The position numbers and the translations under genes were made by a program. Below the pieces are notes generated by a model that saw nothing but the letters and a program-made list of their open reading frames with translations, was not told the DNA's origin and made no database searches. 64,000 bases of DNA from Leeuwenhoekiella polynyae. GTDB taxonomy: Bacteria; Bacteroidota; Bacteroidia; Flavobacteriales; Flavobacteriaceae. Positions 55,127-63,947 of this stretch are shown here, piece by piece (positions within the stretch are counted from its first letter, which is position 1; each line of letters begins with the position of its first letter). The stretch covers positions 726,420 through 790,419 of the forward strand of contig NZ_QOVK01000001.1 in NCBI RefSeq assembly GCF_004104075.1. Direction: 5' to 3'.

Positions 55127-55576
55127 ATGGGCTTAATACAAGAGTTTAAAAACTTTGCTGTAAAAGGCAATATGGTTGATATCGCCGTCGGTGTCATAAT
55201 AGGAGCTGCTTTTCAAAAAGTTATAGATGTTTTGGTCAAGCAGGTTATGATGCCGCCTTTAACATTGCTTACAGACGGTGTGAATTTTGCAAACAAACAA
55301 CTGGTACTTCGGGAAGCCTATACCAAAACAGATGGATCTGCGGTAGAACAAGTTGCGATAGGTTATGGAGAATTGATCACGGTTTTTATAGATTTTTTCA
55401 TCATTGCATTAGTAGTTTTTACTATAGTTAAGCTTATGAACAGCTTACGCGCTAAGAGTGAAGATGAGAAAAACCCAGCGGTAGAAACCCCTAAGAACAT
55501 CCAACTACTTGCTCAGATGAATGAGCTTCTTGAGGAGCAAAATAGAATTCTTACCAAGAATAATTCAACTAAATAG
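55127..55576 (+). CDS. mscL: Large-conductance mechanosensitive channel
   Basis: A 149-residue MscL homologue: an amphipathic N-terminal helix (FKNFAVKGNMVDIAVGVIIGAAF), two membrane helices and a C-terminal helix bundle. It forms a pentameric channel that opens on osmotic downshock. The gene starts 3 bases after parC and is probably co-transcribed with it. Length and sequence are ordinary for the family. Confidence 0.95.
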   Translation: MGLIQEFKNFAVKGNMVDIAVGVIIGAAFQKVIDVLVKQVMMPPLTLLTDGVNFANKQLVLREAYTKTDGSAVEQVAIGYGELITVFIDFFIIALVVFTIVKLMNSLRAKSEDEKNPAVETPKNIQLLAQMNELLEEQNRILTKNNSTK

Positions 55577-55691
55577 AAGAAGTATTTTAGGTCTTTGAAA
55601 ATTCCAATTCGATTAATGTTCTTTTTTATTTGTTAAACTACGCAATATTTCAGTATTTTTAGTTTTCGTTAACATAATTTACAGGGAAATA

Positions 55692-57749
55692 ATGATCAAA
55701 AAATTACCAAGCAGGCACTATTGGATTTCCCTCCTTTGTTTTCTTATACCGGCAAGTCTTTGCCTTTTTATATATCTGGATTTTAAAGCAAAACTGCCTC
55801 AACGCCTTTCTGATCAAATCCAACTAACCGGGACCCTTGCAGCACAAGATTTTAAGAGTACCGTTCGCAACAACCTACAGGCCATTCATAATCTGGCAGA
55901 ACGCATACAAGAAACTGATGGTGCGTATTATAGCTATTGGAAACAAGATGCACAGCGCTTACTTAGACAAAACGAATCTCTTACTTTTGTTGAGTTAATC
56001 TCTGAAGAAGGTATTATTAAAGACATTTATCCAAGAGTAAAGAATCAATCTGCTATAGGTCTTGATATCACCAAGCTAGATTATCGGTTTCCAGACTGGA
56101 AAACAAAATCAAAAAAAGGATTTACCAATATTACACAGTGGCTACAACTATCACAGGGAGGTAATTCTTTTCTTATAGATGTTCCTATTTACTTTGATGA
56201 CACTTTTGACGGAACTGTAACCGGTGCAATGAATTTTAATGCAGAATTTAATCGGTTGAGTTATTACTTGGAGGATTTTGCAATTAAGATTGAAGATGAA
56301 GAAGGAACCGTTTTTTATAGCTACAATAACTTTGATGTCGCTCAAAATGATCCTGAATACATCTTTGAAACCGCGATGATTATGGATTCTGATATTGAAG
56401 AATCCTGGCATTTTCAATTAACTTTTGCAGATCCTAATGTATTTATGAATAACCTTAAGGTTGCTAATCTGGCACTGGGATTTGGTTTGTTACTATCCTT
56501 ATGTATTGGGCTGTTACAATTCTTCAATAGTAGTTCACGTATTGCTACTAAAGAAGCTTTGGATACCAATAAAAAACTGCAGCTGGTAAACACAGCGTTA
56601 GAACAACAAACTGAAAATGCAAAGTTAGCATCTGTTGCCAAGTCAGAATTTTTATCTAACATGAGTCATGAGATACGAACACCACTCAATGCAATTGTGG
56701 GTATTACAGATCTTATGGATGCTGGAAATAGTGATTTTGAAGAAGAACATTATTTAGAACTCTTAAAGAAGTCGTCTAAAACTTTACTCAATCTCATTAA
56801 TGATATTTTACGTTTAGACAGGATTGAGTCTGGCTTTGTAGATGTTGACCATGTAGAATTTAGTCCCGCCTCTGTATTAGAAAGTATAGTCTCTTTTCAC
56901 AATCAAATAGTAGAGCATAAAGATCTTGATTTGTCGCTGAAAGTCAATTCTTCAAAAAGTAAAATCGCTTTGGGTGATCGCGCAAAGTTTGAACAGATTA
57001 TTACCCATATTCTTAGTAATGCCATTAAGTTTACCGATTCAGGAAGTATTCTTGTTGTATATGATGAAAAGGAGGTTAATGAGCAAATAGCTCTTAAAAT
57101 AAGCATAAAAGATACGGGCATAGGGATACCTGACGAAAAAATAAATCAGATATTTGATCGCTTTATACAACTCGATACCGGCACTCGTAAAAAACATTCC
57201 GGAGGCGGACTAGGCTTAGCGATTGCTCAACATCTAACTCAACTTCTCAATGGAACTATAGAAGTCACTAGTAAAGAAGGTACAGGATCTGAGTTTATAA
57301 TCAATCTTAAATTTGATTGTTTGCAAGCACCAACTGAAAAAAGAGAGGAGTACTTCAAAAGAGCGCTGCCCGAGCTAAACATTTTAGCTGTAGACGATAA
57401 TAAATTGAATGTGGTGATTTTATCCCAACTTCTCAAAAAGATAGGTCTACAAGCAGATATAGCTTATAATGGAACTGAAGCAGTAGCGAAAGCCCAAGCC
57501 AAAAATTATGACTTGATATTCATGGACATACATATGCCGGATATTGATGGTTTTGAGGCTACTCGGCAAATAAAGAGCACCCAAAAAAATACAATCGTAA
57601 TGGGGCTTTCTGCTGACACTACCTTAAATTCAATAAACGAAGGTATGAGTAGCGGAATGAGTAATTATCTAACCAAACCTATAGATAAAAGCAAGTTAAT
57701 CGCTGTGATTGAAGATTATTTTGGCCCAACTTCAAGAAACGTAGTATAA
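55692..57749 (+). CDS. Hybrid sensor histidine kinase/response regulator
   Basis: A 685-residue membrane kinase. Two helices (about residues 12-29 and 257-277) enclose a periplasmic sensor domain resembling CHASE. A coiled-coil follows, then HisKA with the phosphorylated His326 (NMSHEIRTPL), the HATPase domain (DTGIGIPDEKINQIF, GGGLGLAIA) and a C-terminal receiver domain with phospho-acceptor Asp612 (IFMDIHMPDIDG). There is no DNA-binding output or partner regulator nearby, so the phosphate probably passes to an unlinked protein. The signal sensed is unknown. Confidence 0.93.
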   Translation: MIKKLPSRHYWISLLCFLIPASLCLFIYLDFKAKLPQRLSDQIQLTGTLAAQDFKSTVRNNLQAIHNLAERIQETDGAYYSYWKQDAQRLLRQNESLTFVELISEEGIIKDIYPRVKNQSAIGLDITKLDYRFPDWKTKSKKGFTNITQWLQLSQGGNSFLIDVPIYFDDTFDGTVTGAMNFNAEFNRLSYYLEDFAIKIEDEEGTVFYSYNNFDVAQNDPEYIFETAMIMDSDIEESWHFQLTFADPNVFMNNLKVANLALGFGLLLSLCIGLLQFFNSSSRIATKEALDTNKKLQLVNTALEQQTENAKLASVAKSEFLSNMSHEIRTPLNAIVGITDLMDAGNSDFEEEHYLELLKKSSKTLLNLINDILRLDRIESGFVDVDHVEFSPASVLESIVSFHNQIVEHKDLDLSLKVNSSKSKIALGDRAKFEQIITHILSNAIKFTDSGSILVVYDEKEVNEQIALKISIKDTGIGIPDEKINQIFDRFIQLDTGTRKKHSGGGLGLAIAQHLTQLLNGTIEVTSKEGTGSEFIINLKFDCLQAPTEKREEYFKRALPELNILAVDDNKLNVVILSQLLKKIGLQADIAYNGTEAVAKAQAKNYDLIFMDIHMPDIDGFEATRQIKSTQKNTIVMGLSADTTLNSINEGMSSGMSNYLTKPIDKSKLIAVIEDYFGPTSRNVV

Positions 57750-57786
57750 CCGTCTATAGTATCTCTAATCCCCCTAGCTTAAGAAG

Positions 57787-58164
57787 CTATTCAATTTTGG
57801 TTACCGTACCTTTTTGTTTCTTAGTTTCACCTACAAGAGCATACTCAAACGTATAGGTGTTATCTTGGGTTGTTAATATTTTAAAGTGAATCGCTTTGCG
57901 ATCCATCATAGACTTCGGATTGATCTTTTCTGCTATGTATTCACAATCGTTAATCCATCTTATAGTTGAAGAATCTGCCTGACCTTGGTAGAAATCAATT
58001 TCAAGCGTATCATTGCGCGTAAAAGTTGTCTTGACGACTTCCCCGTTCAAATAGGTTTCAAACTCAAACTTACCCGTTTTAAAATCGGTACAGGCTCTTT
58101 GCTGATCGTAGCAACCCCCTAACGTAGCCAGAGCGACAAGTAGTAACATAAATCTCTTAATCAT
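57787..58164 (-). CDS. Small predicted lipoprotein
   Basis: A 125-residue lipoprotein with a lipobox at Cys18 (LGGC). The mature part is a single beta-rich domain with Cys residues at CTDF and NDCEY that could form a disulphide, and the ending GETKKQKGTVTKIE. A similar layout is common in flavobacterial 'DNA topoisomerase IV'-neighbouring lipoproteins, but I recognise no named family. It lies 54 bases downstream of the XRE regulator gene on the same strand. Confidence 0.65.
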   Translation of the reverse strand: MIKRFMLLLVALATLGGCYDQQRACTDFKTGKFEFETYLNGEVVKTTFTRNDTLEIDFYQGQADSSTIRWINDCEYIAEKINPKSMMDRKAIHFKILTTQDNTYTFEYALVGETKKQKGTVTKIE

Positions 58165-58218
58165 AGTGCTGTAAAAATACGGCTAAATGATGAAGATCTG
58201 ATAAGTATAGACTACAGA

Positions 58219-58656
58219 TTAGGGTAAGAAATTTTTGAAGGTTCCGTCTTTATAGAAAATAACAATTCGTTCTATTTCAGAATTTGAGTCTGCTCTTAAT
58301 TCAGGTTGATTTTGATATTCTAGAGGTTTTTGGTACGCAGTTTCTTTTTGCTCAGATTCTTTTTGCTCTTCAAAATTTGCTTCTAATTGATTCTCGCTGT
58401 TTTTCTTTGAAGGGATAGTTACAGCTGATTTTTTAGGAAAACTTCCTTTACCATTCAATAACCAATATAATTCTACTTCAGGAAACGCTGCAATGATCTT
58501 CATCACAAACTCCAGACTTGGTTTGTTGCGACCAGAAATAATATGTGAGATAGAAGAGCGGCCTACATCTATTGCATCAGCAAAGGATGTAGCATTTAAA
58601 TCATACTCATCCATCACTTTTTGAAGTCGTTTACTGAATTGATCACTGTTTACCAT
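58219..58656 (-). CDS. XRE-family helix-turn-helix regulator
   Basis: A 145-residue protein with an N-terminal HTH_3 domain (residues 5-70: FSKRLQKVMDEYDLNATSFADAIDVGRSSISHIISGRNKPSLEFV). It is followed by a Lys/Glu-rich linker of about 50 residues and a conserved-looking tail, IERIVIFYKDGTFKNFLP. Two copies of TTACAnnTGTAA lie 28 to 74 bases upstream of its start, with three more on the M14 gene side, so it probably regulates itself and the divergent M14 gene. Repressor or activator is not decided by sequence. Confidence 0.9.
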   Translation of the reverse strand: MVNSDQFSKRLQKVMDEYDLNATSFADAIDVGRSSISHIISGRNKPSLEFVMKIIAAFPEVELYWLLNGKGSFPKKSAVTIPSKKNSENQLEANFEEQKESEQKETAYQKPLEYQNQPELRADSNSEIERIVIFYKDGTFKNFLP

Positions 58657-58683
58657 TGTAAAATAGGTATTGCTTGTTGAGTG

Positions 58684-58934
58684 TTACAAATGTAAAATAA
58701 ATAATTGCATTTGACACGTTACATTTGTAAACCAAGCCTTTTATCATTAAATGATTTAATCAGGTAAAGGTACTTAAATCACTTAAAATAAATTTATTAA
58801 TAGGTGTTCAATCAGCTTAAGGAATGTTTCCGATTTCACGTGTAGCTAATAAGCAGACTGTATTTACAGTTGTAAACAAAGGAGGTTCATAAACTTGTTT
58901 ACATTTGTAAATAATTGAATGTTTACATTTGTAA
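58684..58934. promoter_or_regulatory. Five TTACAnnTGTAA operator-like palindromes
   Basis: Copies at 58684-58695, 58719-58730, 58864-58875, 58899-58910 and 58923-58934. The first two and the third and fourth are each 35 bases apart; the last two are 24 apart. TACATTTG inside several copies also matches the flavobacterial -7 box, so binding would block transcription start. The XRE regulator between whose gene and the M14 gene they lie is the likely ligand (inference). Base runs between the two groups hold nothing else obvious. Confidence 0.75.
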
Positions 58935-58944
58935 TTCAATTTAT

Positions 58945-60123
58945 ATGATGAATTATTCTGCTTTAAAAGATTGGCATAACAGCCATAAAGAGTCTGCCCT
59001 TTTTAGGAGGTATATTACACTCAACACCATTCAACCTTTACTAGACACTCTTTCTAATTTATTCTCTGTAGCGGTTTTAGGGTATTCAGTTGAAAACAGA
59101 CCCATTTCTAAAGTTACATTTGGTACCGGACCAATTCGTGTCTTAGGATGGTCTCAGATGCACGGTAACGAGAGTACAACTACTAAAGCGCTATTTGATC
59201 TTTTTCACTGGTTTGAGAGTAATAAAGAAGAGTCTGCAGTTATCAGGCTGCTAACTGAATTCACGTTCACAATGGTTCCTATGCTGAATCCTGACGGAGC
59301 TGAGGCTTACACACGCATCAATGCGAATAAAGTTGACCTTAACCGAGATGCACAAGATTGCTCACAACCGGAAAGTCTTATCCTTAAAGAGCTTTACACC
59401 TCCTTAAAACCTGATTACTGTCTTAACCTACATGGGCAGCGTACAATTTTTGGAGTTGGTACGCCTCCCAAGAGTGCAATAGTTTCCTTTTTATCGCCTT
59501 CTCAAGATGCGCTGCGTACTGTTACCCATTCTCGAAAGAAGGGCATGGCTATAATTTCCGATTTAAACGAAATGCTTCAAGAGTTTATACCTGATTCTGT
59601 AGGGCGGTATGACGATGGTTTTAACATCAATTGTGTTGGAGATACGCTTCAGCATAAAAATATACCTACTATACTTTTTGAAGCGGGTCATTTTCCAGGA
59701 GATTATGATCGAGAAACGACCCGGGTTTTTATGTTTTTGTCATTAATTCGCGTTTTTGAGTCCGTTTTATTGCTTAAATCTGAAGAAACACCCTCCTCAA
59801 ATTCCTATTTTTCTATTCCTGAGAACAAAAAATGCTTTTTTGACTACATCATTCGCAATATAGATTTACCCGAAATAGGGGTGACAGATATGGCGATTCA
59901 ATTTGAAGAAAAACTAGTTGGAGCTGAGCTGAATTTCATTCCTAAAATTGCGCAAATAGCTGAATTGGTTGACTTTGTTGGCCATTTAGAAATCGACTTA
60001 GAAGCTCAAAAACCCCGTTTTTCAGCTGATTTTAATTTTGAAATCGGAACTATTATTGAAAAAATTCAAGTAAATGGCAAATTACCTACAACGTTTTCGG
60101 TAAAAAGCAACAATTTATTGTGA
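58945..60123 (+). CDS. M14-family zinc carboxypeptidase
   Basis: About 393 residues. The zinc ligands appear as HGNE in SQMHGNEST, with a later His in LNLHGQRTIFG and the catalytic Glu in ILFEAGHFPGDY. NPDGAEAYTRINANKVDLNRD is the substrate-pocket segment typical of M14 enzymes. There is no signal peptide, so it is probably cytoplasmic. A TTG at 58915 is in frame, but it lies between two operator copies; ATG at 58945 (or 58948) is preferred. Control by the divergent XRE regulator is likely. Confidence 0.85.
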   Translation: MMNYSALKDWHNSHKESALFRRYITLNTIQPLLDTLSNLFSVAVLGYSVENRPISKVTFGTGPIRVLGWSQMHGNESTTTKALFDLFHWFESNKEESAVIRLLTEFTFTMVPMLNPDGAEAYTRINANKVDLNRDAQDCSQPESLILKELYTSLKPDYCLNLHGQRTIFGVGTPPKSAIVSFLSPSQDALRTVTHSRKKGMAIISDLNEMLQEFIPDSVGRYDDGFNINCVGDTLQHKNIPTILFEAGHFPGDYDRETTRVFMFLSLIRVFESVLLLKSEETPSSNSYFSIPENKKCFFDYIIRNIDLPEIGVTDMAIQFEEKLVGAELNFIPKIAQIAELVDFVGHLEIDLEAQKPRFSADFNFEIGTIIEKIQVNGKLPTTFSVKSNNLL

Positions 60124-60178
60124 ATTGTTCAGTGATTTTATGTTATTTTTGATTTATATATAATTTAATCAATTAATA

Positions 60179-60658
60179 ATGGCAAAATTCAAATTAGACG
60201 AGGTTGATCATCAGATCTTAGATATGTTGATAGAGAATACCAGAACCCCTTTTACAGATATCGCAAAAAAGTTATTGATCTCTGCAGGTACGGTTCATGT
60301 GCGTGTAAAAAAGATGGAAGAAGCTGGTATCATTGTAGGATCATCGTTAACGCTTGACTATGCTAAACTGGGTTATTCTTTTATCGCTTATGTAGGCATA
60401 TACATCAATAAAACAAGTCAAACTACATTTGTTTTGGAGCGTATTAATCAAATTCCTTATGTTACGGTAGCACATGTTACTACCGGGAAATTTAATATTT
60501 TCTGTAAAGTACGCGCTAAGAATACGGAGCACGCTAAAAATATTATCTTTATGTTAGATGATATTGAGGGAGTTTATCGTACCGAAACGATGATATCTCT
60601 TGATGAAAGCATCAATGATAAAAAGCGCTTAATGCACAGTATTTTTCAAGACCTTTAA
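60179..60658 (+). CDS. Lrp/AsnC-family transcriptional regulator
   Basis: A 159-residue regulator with an N-terminal AsnC-type HTH (LDEVDHQILDMLIENTRTPFTDIAKKLLISAGTVHVRVKKMEEAGII) and a C-terminal RAM/effector domain (residues 70-150, with AHVTTGKFNIFCKVRAKN). Such proteins sense amino acids. It follows the M14 peptidase by 55 bases; a link to amino-acid supply is plausible. A hairpin closes the unit. Confidence 0.93.
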   Translation: MAKFKLDEVDHQILDMLIENTRTPFTDIAKKLLISAGTVHVRVKKMEEAGIIVGSSLTLDYAKLGYSFIAYVGIYINKTSQTTFVLERINQIPYVTVAHVTTGKFNIFCKVRAKNTEHAKNIIFMLDDIEGVYRTETMISLDESINDKKRLMHSIFQDL

Positions 60659-60688
60659 AGTAAACCAAAGAATATTTTAATATAATAT

Positions 60689-60719
60689 ACCCTTTGGCTT
60701 TACTGGCAAAGGGTTTTTT
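60689..60719 (+). terminator. Rho-independent terminator after the Lrp-family gene
   Basis: ACCCTTTG (60689-60696) pairs with CAAAGGGT (60707-60714), followed by a T-run. Confidence 0.85.
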
Positions 60720-60745
60720 ATTTATTATAAATCAGAAACTAACTT

Positions 60746-63331
60746 ATGTCAAGACAACCAAAACTAGAACGTTTTAACAACCAGGTAAAATCCAAGTACC
60801 AGGTTTACAACAGTTTATTTATGACTCTTCCGTTTCACGGAATTACAGATACAGGGGTATTGTTACCTCTTTTTGACAGAATCTGTACCCGGGGTTATGA
60901 TAACAAATACAATCCAGAAAAAATAGTAAACTATTTCTTTGAGAAGTATCAACGTGATGTATCTGAAGAAGATCGCTACGATTTATTGTTTAGATTCATT
61001 CAGTATATAGAAAGACAAGTTGTACTTTTTGATGCTATTGAAGACTCTGCCTACCGCACTGTAAACAATATGGACGGTCGCGGAACCCTGCGTAACATTA
61101 AAGAAGAGGCAGAGGCGCAGTCTAAAACCGAAGATCTTAAAGCATATCTTCAGGATTTTAAAATTCGTCCTGTATTAACGGCGCATCCCACGCAATTTTA
61201 TCCTGGGGCAGTTCTTGGGATCATCAATGATCTGAGTGCGGCTATTAGTGAGAACAACCTTGAGATGATCAAGAAGTTATTATCTCAGTTAGGTAAAACA
61301 CCGTTTTTTAAGAAAGAAAAGCCTACGCCTTACGATGAGGCGGTAAGTCTTATCTGGTATTTAGAAAATGTTTTTTATAAAGCTTCAAGTCACATCTATA
61401 ACTATCTGCATCAAAATGTTTTCAAAGGAGAGTTTTTTGATAACGAAGTAATCGACCTTGGTTTCTGGCCGGGGGGTGACCGTGATGGTAATCCGTTTGT
61501 AACAACAGAGATCACACTTAAAGTCGCTTCTCGTTTGCGTAGTACTATTATTAAAAATTACTATAGAGATGTGCGCAAGTTGCGTCGTCGCATCACTTTT
61601 AATGGAACAGAAGAGCCGCTTGCTGATTTAGAGCGCAGACTGTTTGATAGTATTGCGGTTAAAGACGCTGAAGTAAAAGTTTCATTAGAAGAATTGCAGT
61701 CTACCCTTAAACGAATCAGAAAACTGGTTATTGATCGTCATGAGAGCTTGTTCTTAGAAGAAATAGACGATTTACTCAACAAAATAACCATGTTTGGTTA
61801 TCATTTTGCTGTTTTAGATATCCGTCAGGATAGTAGGGTGCATATGCACGTGATGGAAGAAATTGTAAAACAATGTGCTAAAGATAATCTGGGTATTTTC
61901 CCTGATAATTATCTAGAGCTTGATGAGGCTCAGCAAATTGAAGTTTTGCAAAATGTTAAAGGGGAGGTAGATCCGGCAACTTTAGAAGATGATATTGCTC
62001 GTAAAACTTTAGAGAGTGTGTATGCTATGCGTGAAATTCAAGCGCAAAACGGGGAGCGCAGTTGTAACCGTTATATCATAAGTAACAATCAGACTGGTCT
62101 TAACGTGATGCAGGCCTTTTCTATGTTTCATTTGACCGGTTGGGAGCATCCTACAGTAGATATTGTTCCTTTATTTGAAACGGTACCAGATTTGAAAATT
62201 GCGCACGAAGTTATGCGTAAGCTGTATACAAATCCTGCATATGCCGCGCACCTTAAAGAGCGTGGTATGAAGCAAACGATCATGCTAGGTTTTAGTGACG
62301 GGACTAAAGATGGTGGGTATTTGATGGCTAACTGGAGTATTTTTAAAGCTAAAGAAGAGCTAACAAAAGTGTCTCGTGAGTTTGGTATTAAAGTAATATT
62401 CTTTGATGGTAGAGGTGGGCCTCCAGCACGTGGTGGGGGTAAAACACATCAATTCTATGCTTCTTTAGGAGAAACTATTGAGGATGAGGAAATTCAATTA
62501 ACCGTTCAAGGGCAAACCATTAGTTCTAATTTTGGAACGCCAGATTCCTGCCAATACAACTTAGAGCAGTTGTTGAGTTCTGGTATTTTTAACGGCGTAT
62601 TCTTCCAGAAGACAAAAGCTTTTCCGGATGCAGATCGCAAAACTATGGAAGCGCTTGCTGAAATTAGTTATAAGACCTATTCAGACTTTAAAGCTCATCC
62701 TAAATTCTTAGGGTATTTAGAGCGTATGAGTACGTTGAAATATTATGCTAAAACCAATATAGGCAGTAGACCTAGTAAACGGGGTCAAAGCGATAAATTG
62801 GATTTTTCTGATTTGCGTGCTATTCCTTTTGTAGGATCGTGGTCGCAGCTTAAACAGAATGTACCCGGTTTCTTTGGTGTTGGTACTGCTATTGAAGCAT
62901 TTGAAGAAAGAGGTGAGTTCGACAGAGTTAAGTCGCTGTATAAGAATAGCTTATTCTTTAAAACTTTATTAGAAAACAGTATGATGAGTTTGACTAAATC
63001 ATTCTTTGGTCTTACAGCTTATATGCAAGATGATCCAGAGTTTGGAGCGTTTTGGGATTTGATTCACGATGAGTTTGAGCGCACAAAACGCGTATTATTA
63101 AAGCTTACCGGTTACAGCGAATTGATGGAAGAAGAGCAAGCTGGTAAAGCTTCAATTCAAGAGCGAGAGCGCATCGTACTTCCGTTATTGACAATCCAAC
63201 AGTTTGCGTTGAAAAAAATTCAGGAAATGAGCAGGGAAGAAAATCCTGATCAGGAAAAGCTGGATATGTTTGAAAAAATGGTAACGCGTTCTTTATTTGG
63301 TAATATTAACGCAAGTCGTAACTCGGCATAA
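60746..63331 (+). CDS. ppc: Phosphoenolpyruvate carboxylase
   Basis: An 861-residue enzyme that adds bicarbonate to PEP to make oxaloacetate. Active-site segments seen are VLTAHPTQ near 135-142, FWPGGDRDGNP around 240, GFSDGTKDGG around 520 and FDGRGGPPARGGG around 555 (E. coli has FHGRGGTVGRGG at that last site). The usual C-terminal RNTG is replaced by SRNSA. Size and order are normal. It supplies TCA-cycle intermediates and is followed 2 bases later by a DinB-family gene in the same operon. Confidence 0.94.
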   Translation: MSRQPKLERFNNQVKSKYQVYNSLFMTLPFHGITDTGVLLPLFDRICTRGYDNKYNPEKIVNYFFEKYQRDVSEEDRYDLLFRFIQYIERQVVLFDAIEDSAYRTVNNMDGRGTLRNIKEEAEAQSKTEDLKAYLQDFKIRPVLTAHPTQFYPGAVLGIINDLSAAISENNLEMIKKLLSQLGKTPFFKKEKPTPYDEAVSLIWYLENVFYKASSHIYNYLHQNVFKGEFFDNEVIDLGFWPGGDRDGNPFVTTEITLKVASRLRSTIIKNYYRDVRKLRRRITFNGTEEPLADLERRLFDSIAVKDAEVKVSLEELQSTLKRIRKLVIDRHESLFLEEIDDLLNKITMFGYHFAVLDIRQDSRVHMHVMEEIVKQCAKDNLGIFPDNYLELDEAQQIEVLQNVKGEVDPATLEDDIARKTLESVYAMREIQAQNGERSCNRYIISNNQTGLNVMQAFSMFHLTGWEHPTVDIVPLFETVPDLKIAHEVMRKLYTNPAYAAHLKERGMKQTIMLGFSDGTKDGGYLMANWSIFKAKEELTKVSREFGIKVIFFDGRGGPPARGGGKTHQFYASLGETIEDEEIQLTVQGQTISSNFGTPDSCQYNLEQLLSSGIFNGVFFQKTKAFPDADRKTMEALAEISYKTYSDFKAHPKFLGYLERMSTLKYYAKTNIGSRPSKRGQSDKLDFSDLRAIPFVGSWSQLKQNVPGFFGVGTAIEAFEERGEFDRVKSLYKNSLFFKTLLENSMMSLTKSFFGLTAYMQDDPEFGAFWDLIHDEFERTKRVLLKLTGYSELMEEEQAGKASIQERERIVLPLLTIQQFALKKIQEMSREENPDQEKLDMFEKMVTRSLFGNINASRNSA

Positions 63332-63333
63332 GT

Positions 63334-63858
63334 ATGACCCTAAAAGATTTAGATCACAGCGAGTATAATGCGTTTTATAGAAACTATGTAGAATTAGTTA
63401 GAGACGATATGCATTTGCTTGATGCACTTGTGAACGGTAAAGCGAAGAATGTGACTTTTTATAATGAAATACCTGAGGAAAAATGGCATTTTGCCTATGA
63501 ATCCGGGAAATGGACCATTTTGGAGGTACTTCAGCATATCATAGATACGGAGCGCATCTTCAGTTATCGGGCATTGCGTATTGGCAGGGGGGATAAAACT
63601 CCGCTTGCCGGTTTTGAGCAGGATGATTACATCAAGCCTTCCCGAGCTCATGAGCGTACTATGCCGGATTTAGTTGAAGAATATAGTTTGGTTAGAGATT
63701 GTACTGTAAATCTGTTTAAAGGCTTTAATGAGGAAGCTTTAGCACAATCCGGTACTTCTAGCGATGCTACATTATCCACTCGAGCTGCGGGTTTTATCAT
63801 TTGTGGCCACGAGGTGCATCACGCTAATATAATTAGTACGCGATATCTAAATGCTTAG
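63334..63858 (+). CDS. DinB-family protein
   Basis: A 174-residue four-helix-bundle protein of the DinB/DfrB superfamily. Three metal-binding His positions are placed as in DinB_2: the LQHIIDTERIF helix, and GHEVHHANII at the end. Many members are thiol-linked metal-dependent transferases; here the substrate is unknown. The start is 2 bases after ppc, so it is transcribed with it, which is common in this family of genomes. Confidence 0.9.
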   Translation: MTLKDLDHSEYNAFYRNYVELVRDDMHLLDALVNGKAKNVTFYNEIPEEKWHFAYESGKWTILEVLQHIIDTERIFSYRALRIGRGDKTPLAGFEQDDYIKPSRAHERTMPDLVEEYSLVRDCTVNLFKGFNEEALAQSGTSSDATLSTRAAGFIICGHEVHHANIISTRYLNA

Positions 63859-63879
63859 CGCATTATATATTTAAATTTT

Positions 63880-63911
63880 AAAGAGGCTGTCTAAAAAGGC
63901 AGCCTTTTTTT
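63880..63911 (+). terminator. Hairpin: terminator after the DinB gene and/or insertion-sequence end
   Basis: AAAGAGGCTGTCTA (63880-63893) is identical to 24386-24399. AGGCTGTC pairs with GGCAGCCT (one G-T pair), loop TAAAAA, then a T-run, which is enough for a terminator. GAGGCTGTCT is also a common type of inverted-repeat end in Bacteroidota insertion sequences, and a possible transposase starts 37 bases downstream. Confidence 0.65.
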
Positions 63912-63947
63912 ATAGGATTTATTCTGAATATGTTTTAATTTCATGGA

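Noticed and set aside
58915..58944. TTG start giving ten extra residues on the M14 carboxypeptidase
   Set aside because: The extra codons run through an operator palindrome and a promoter-like box; ATG at 58945 is the natural start.
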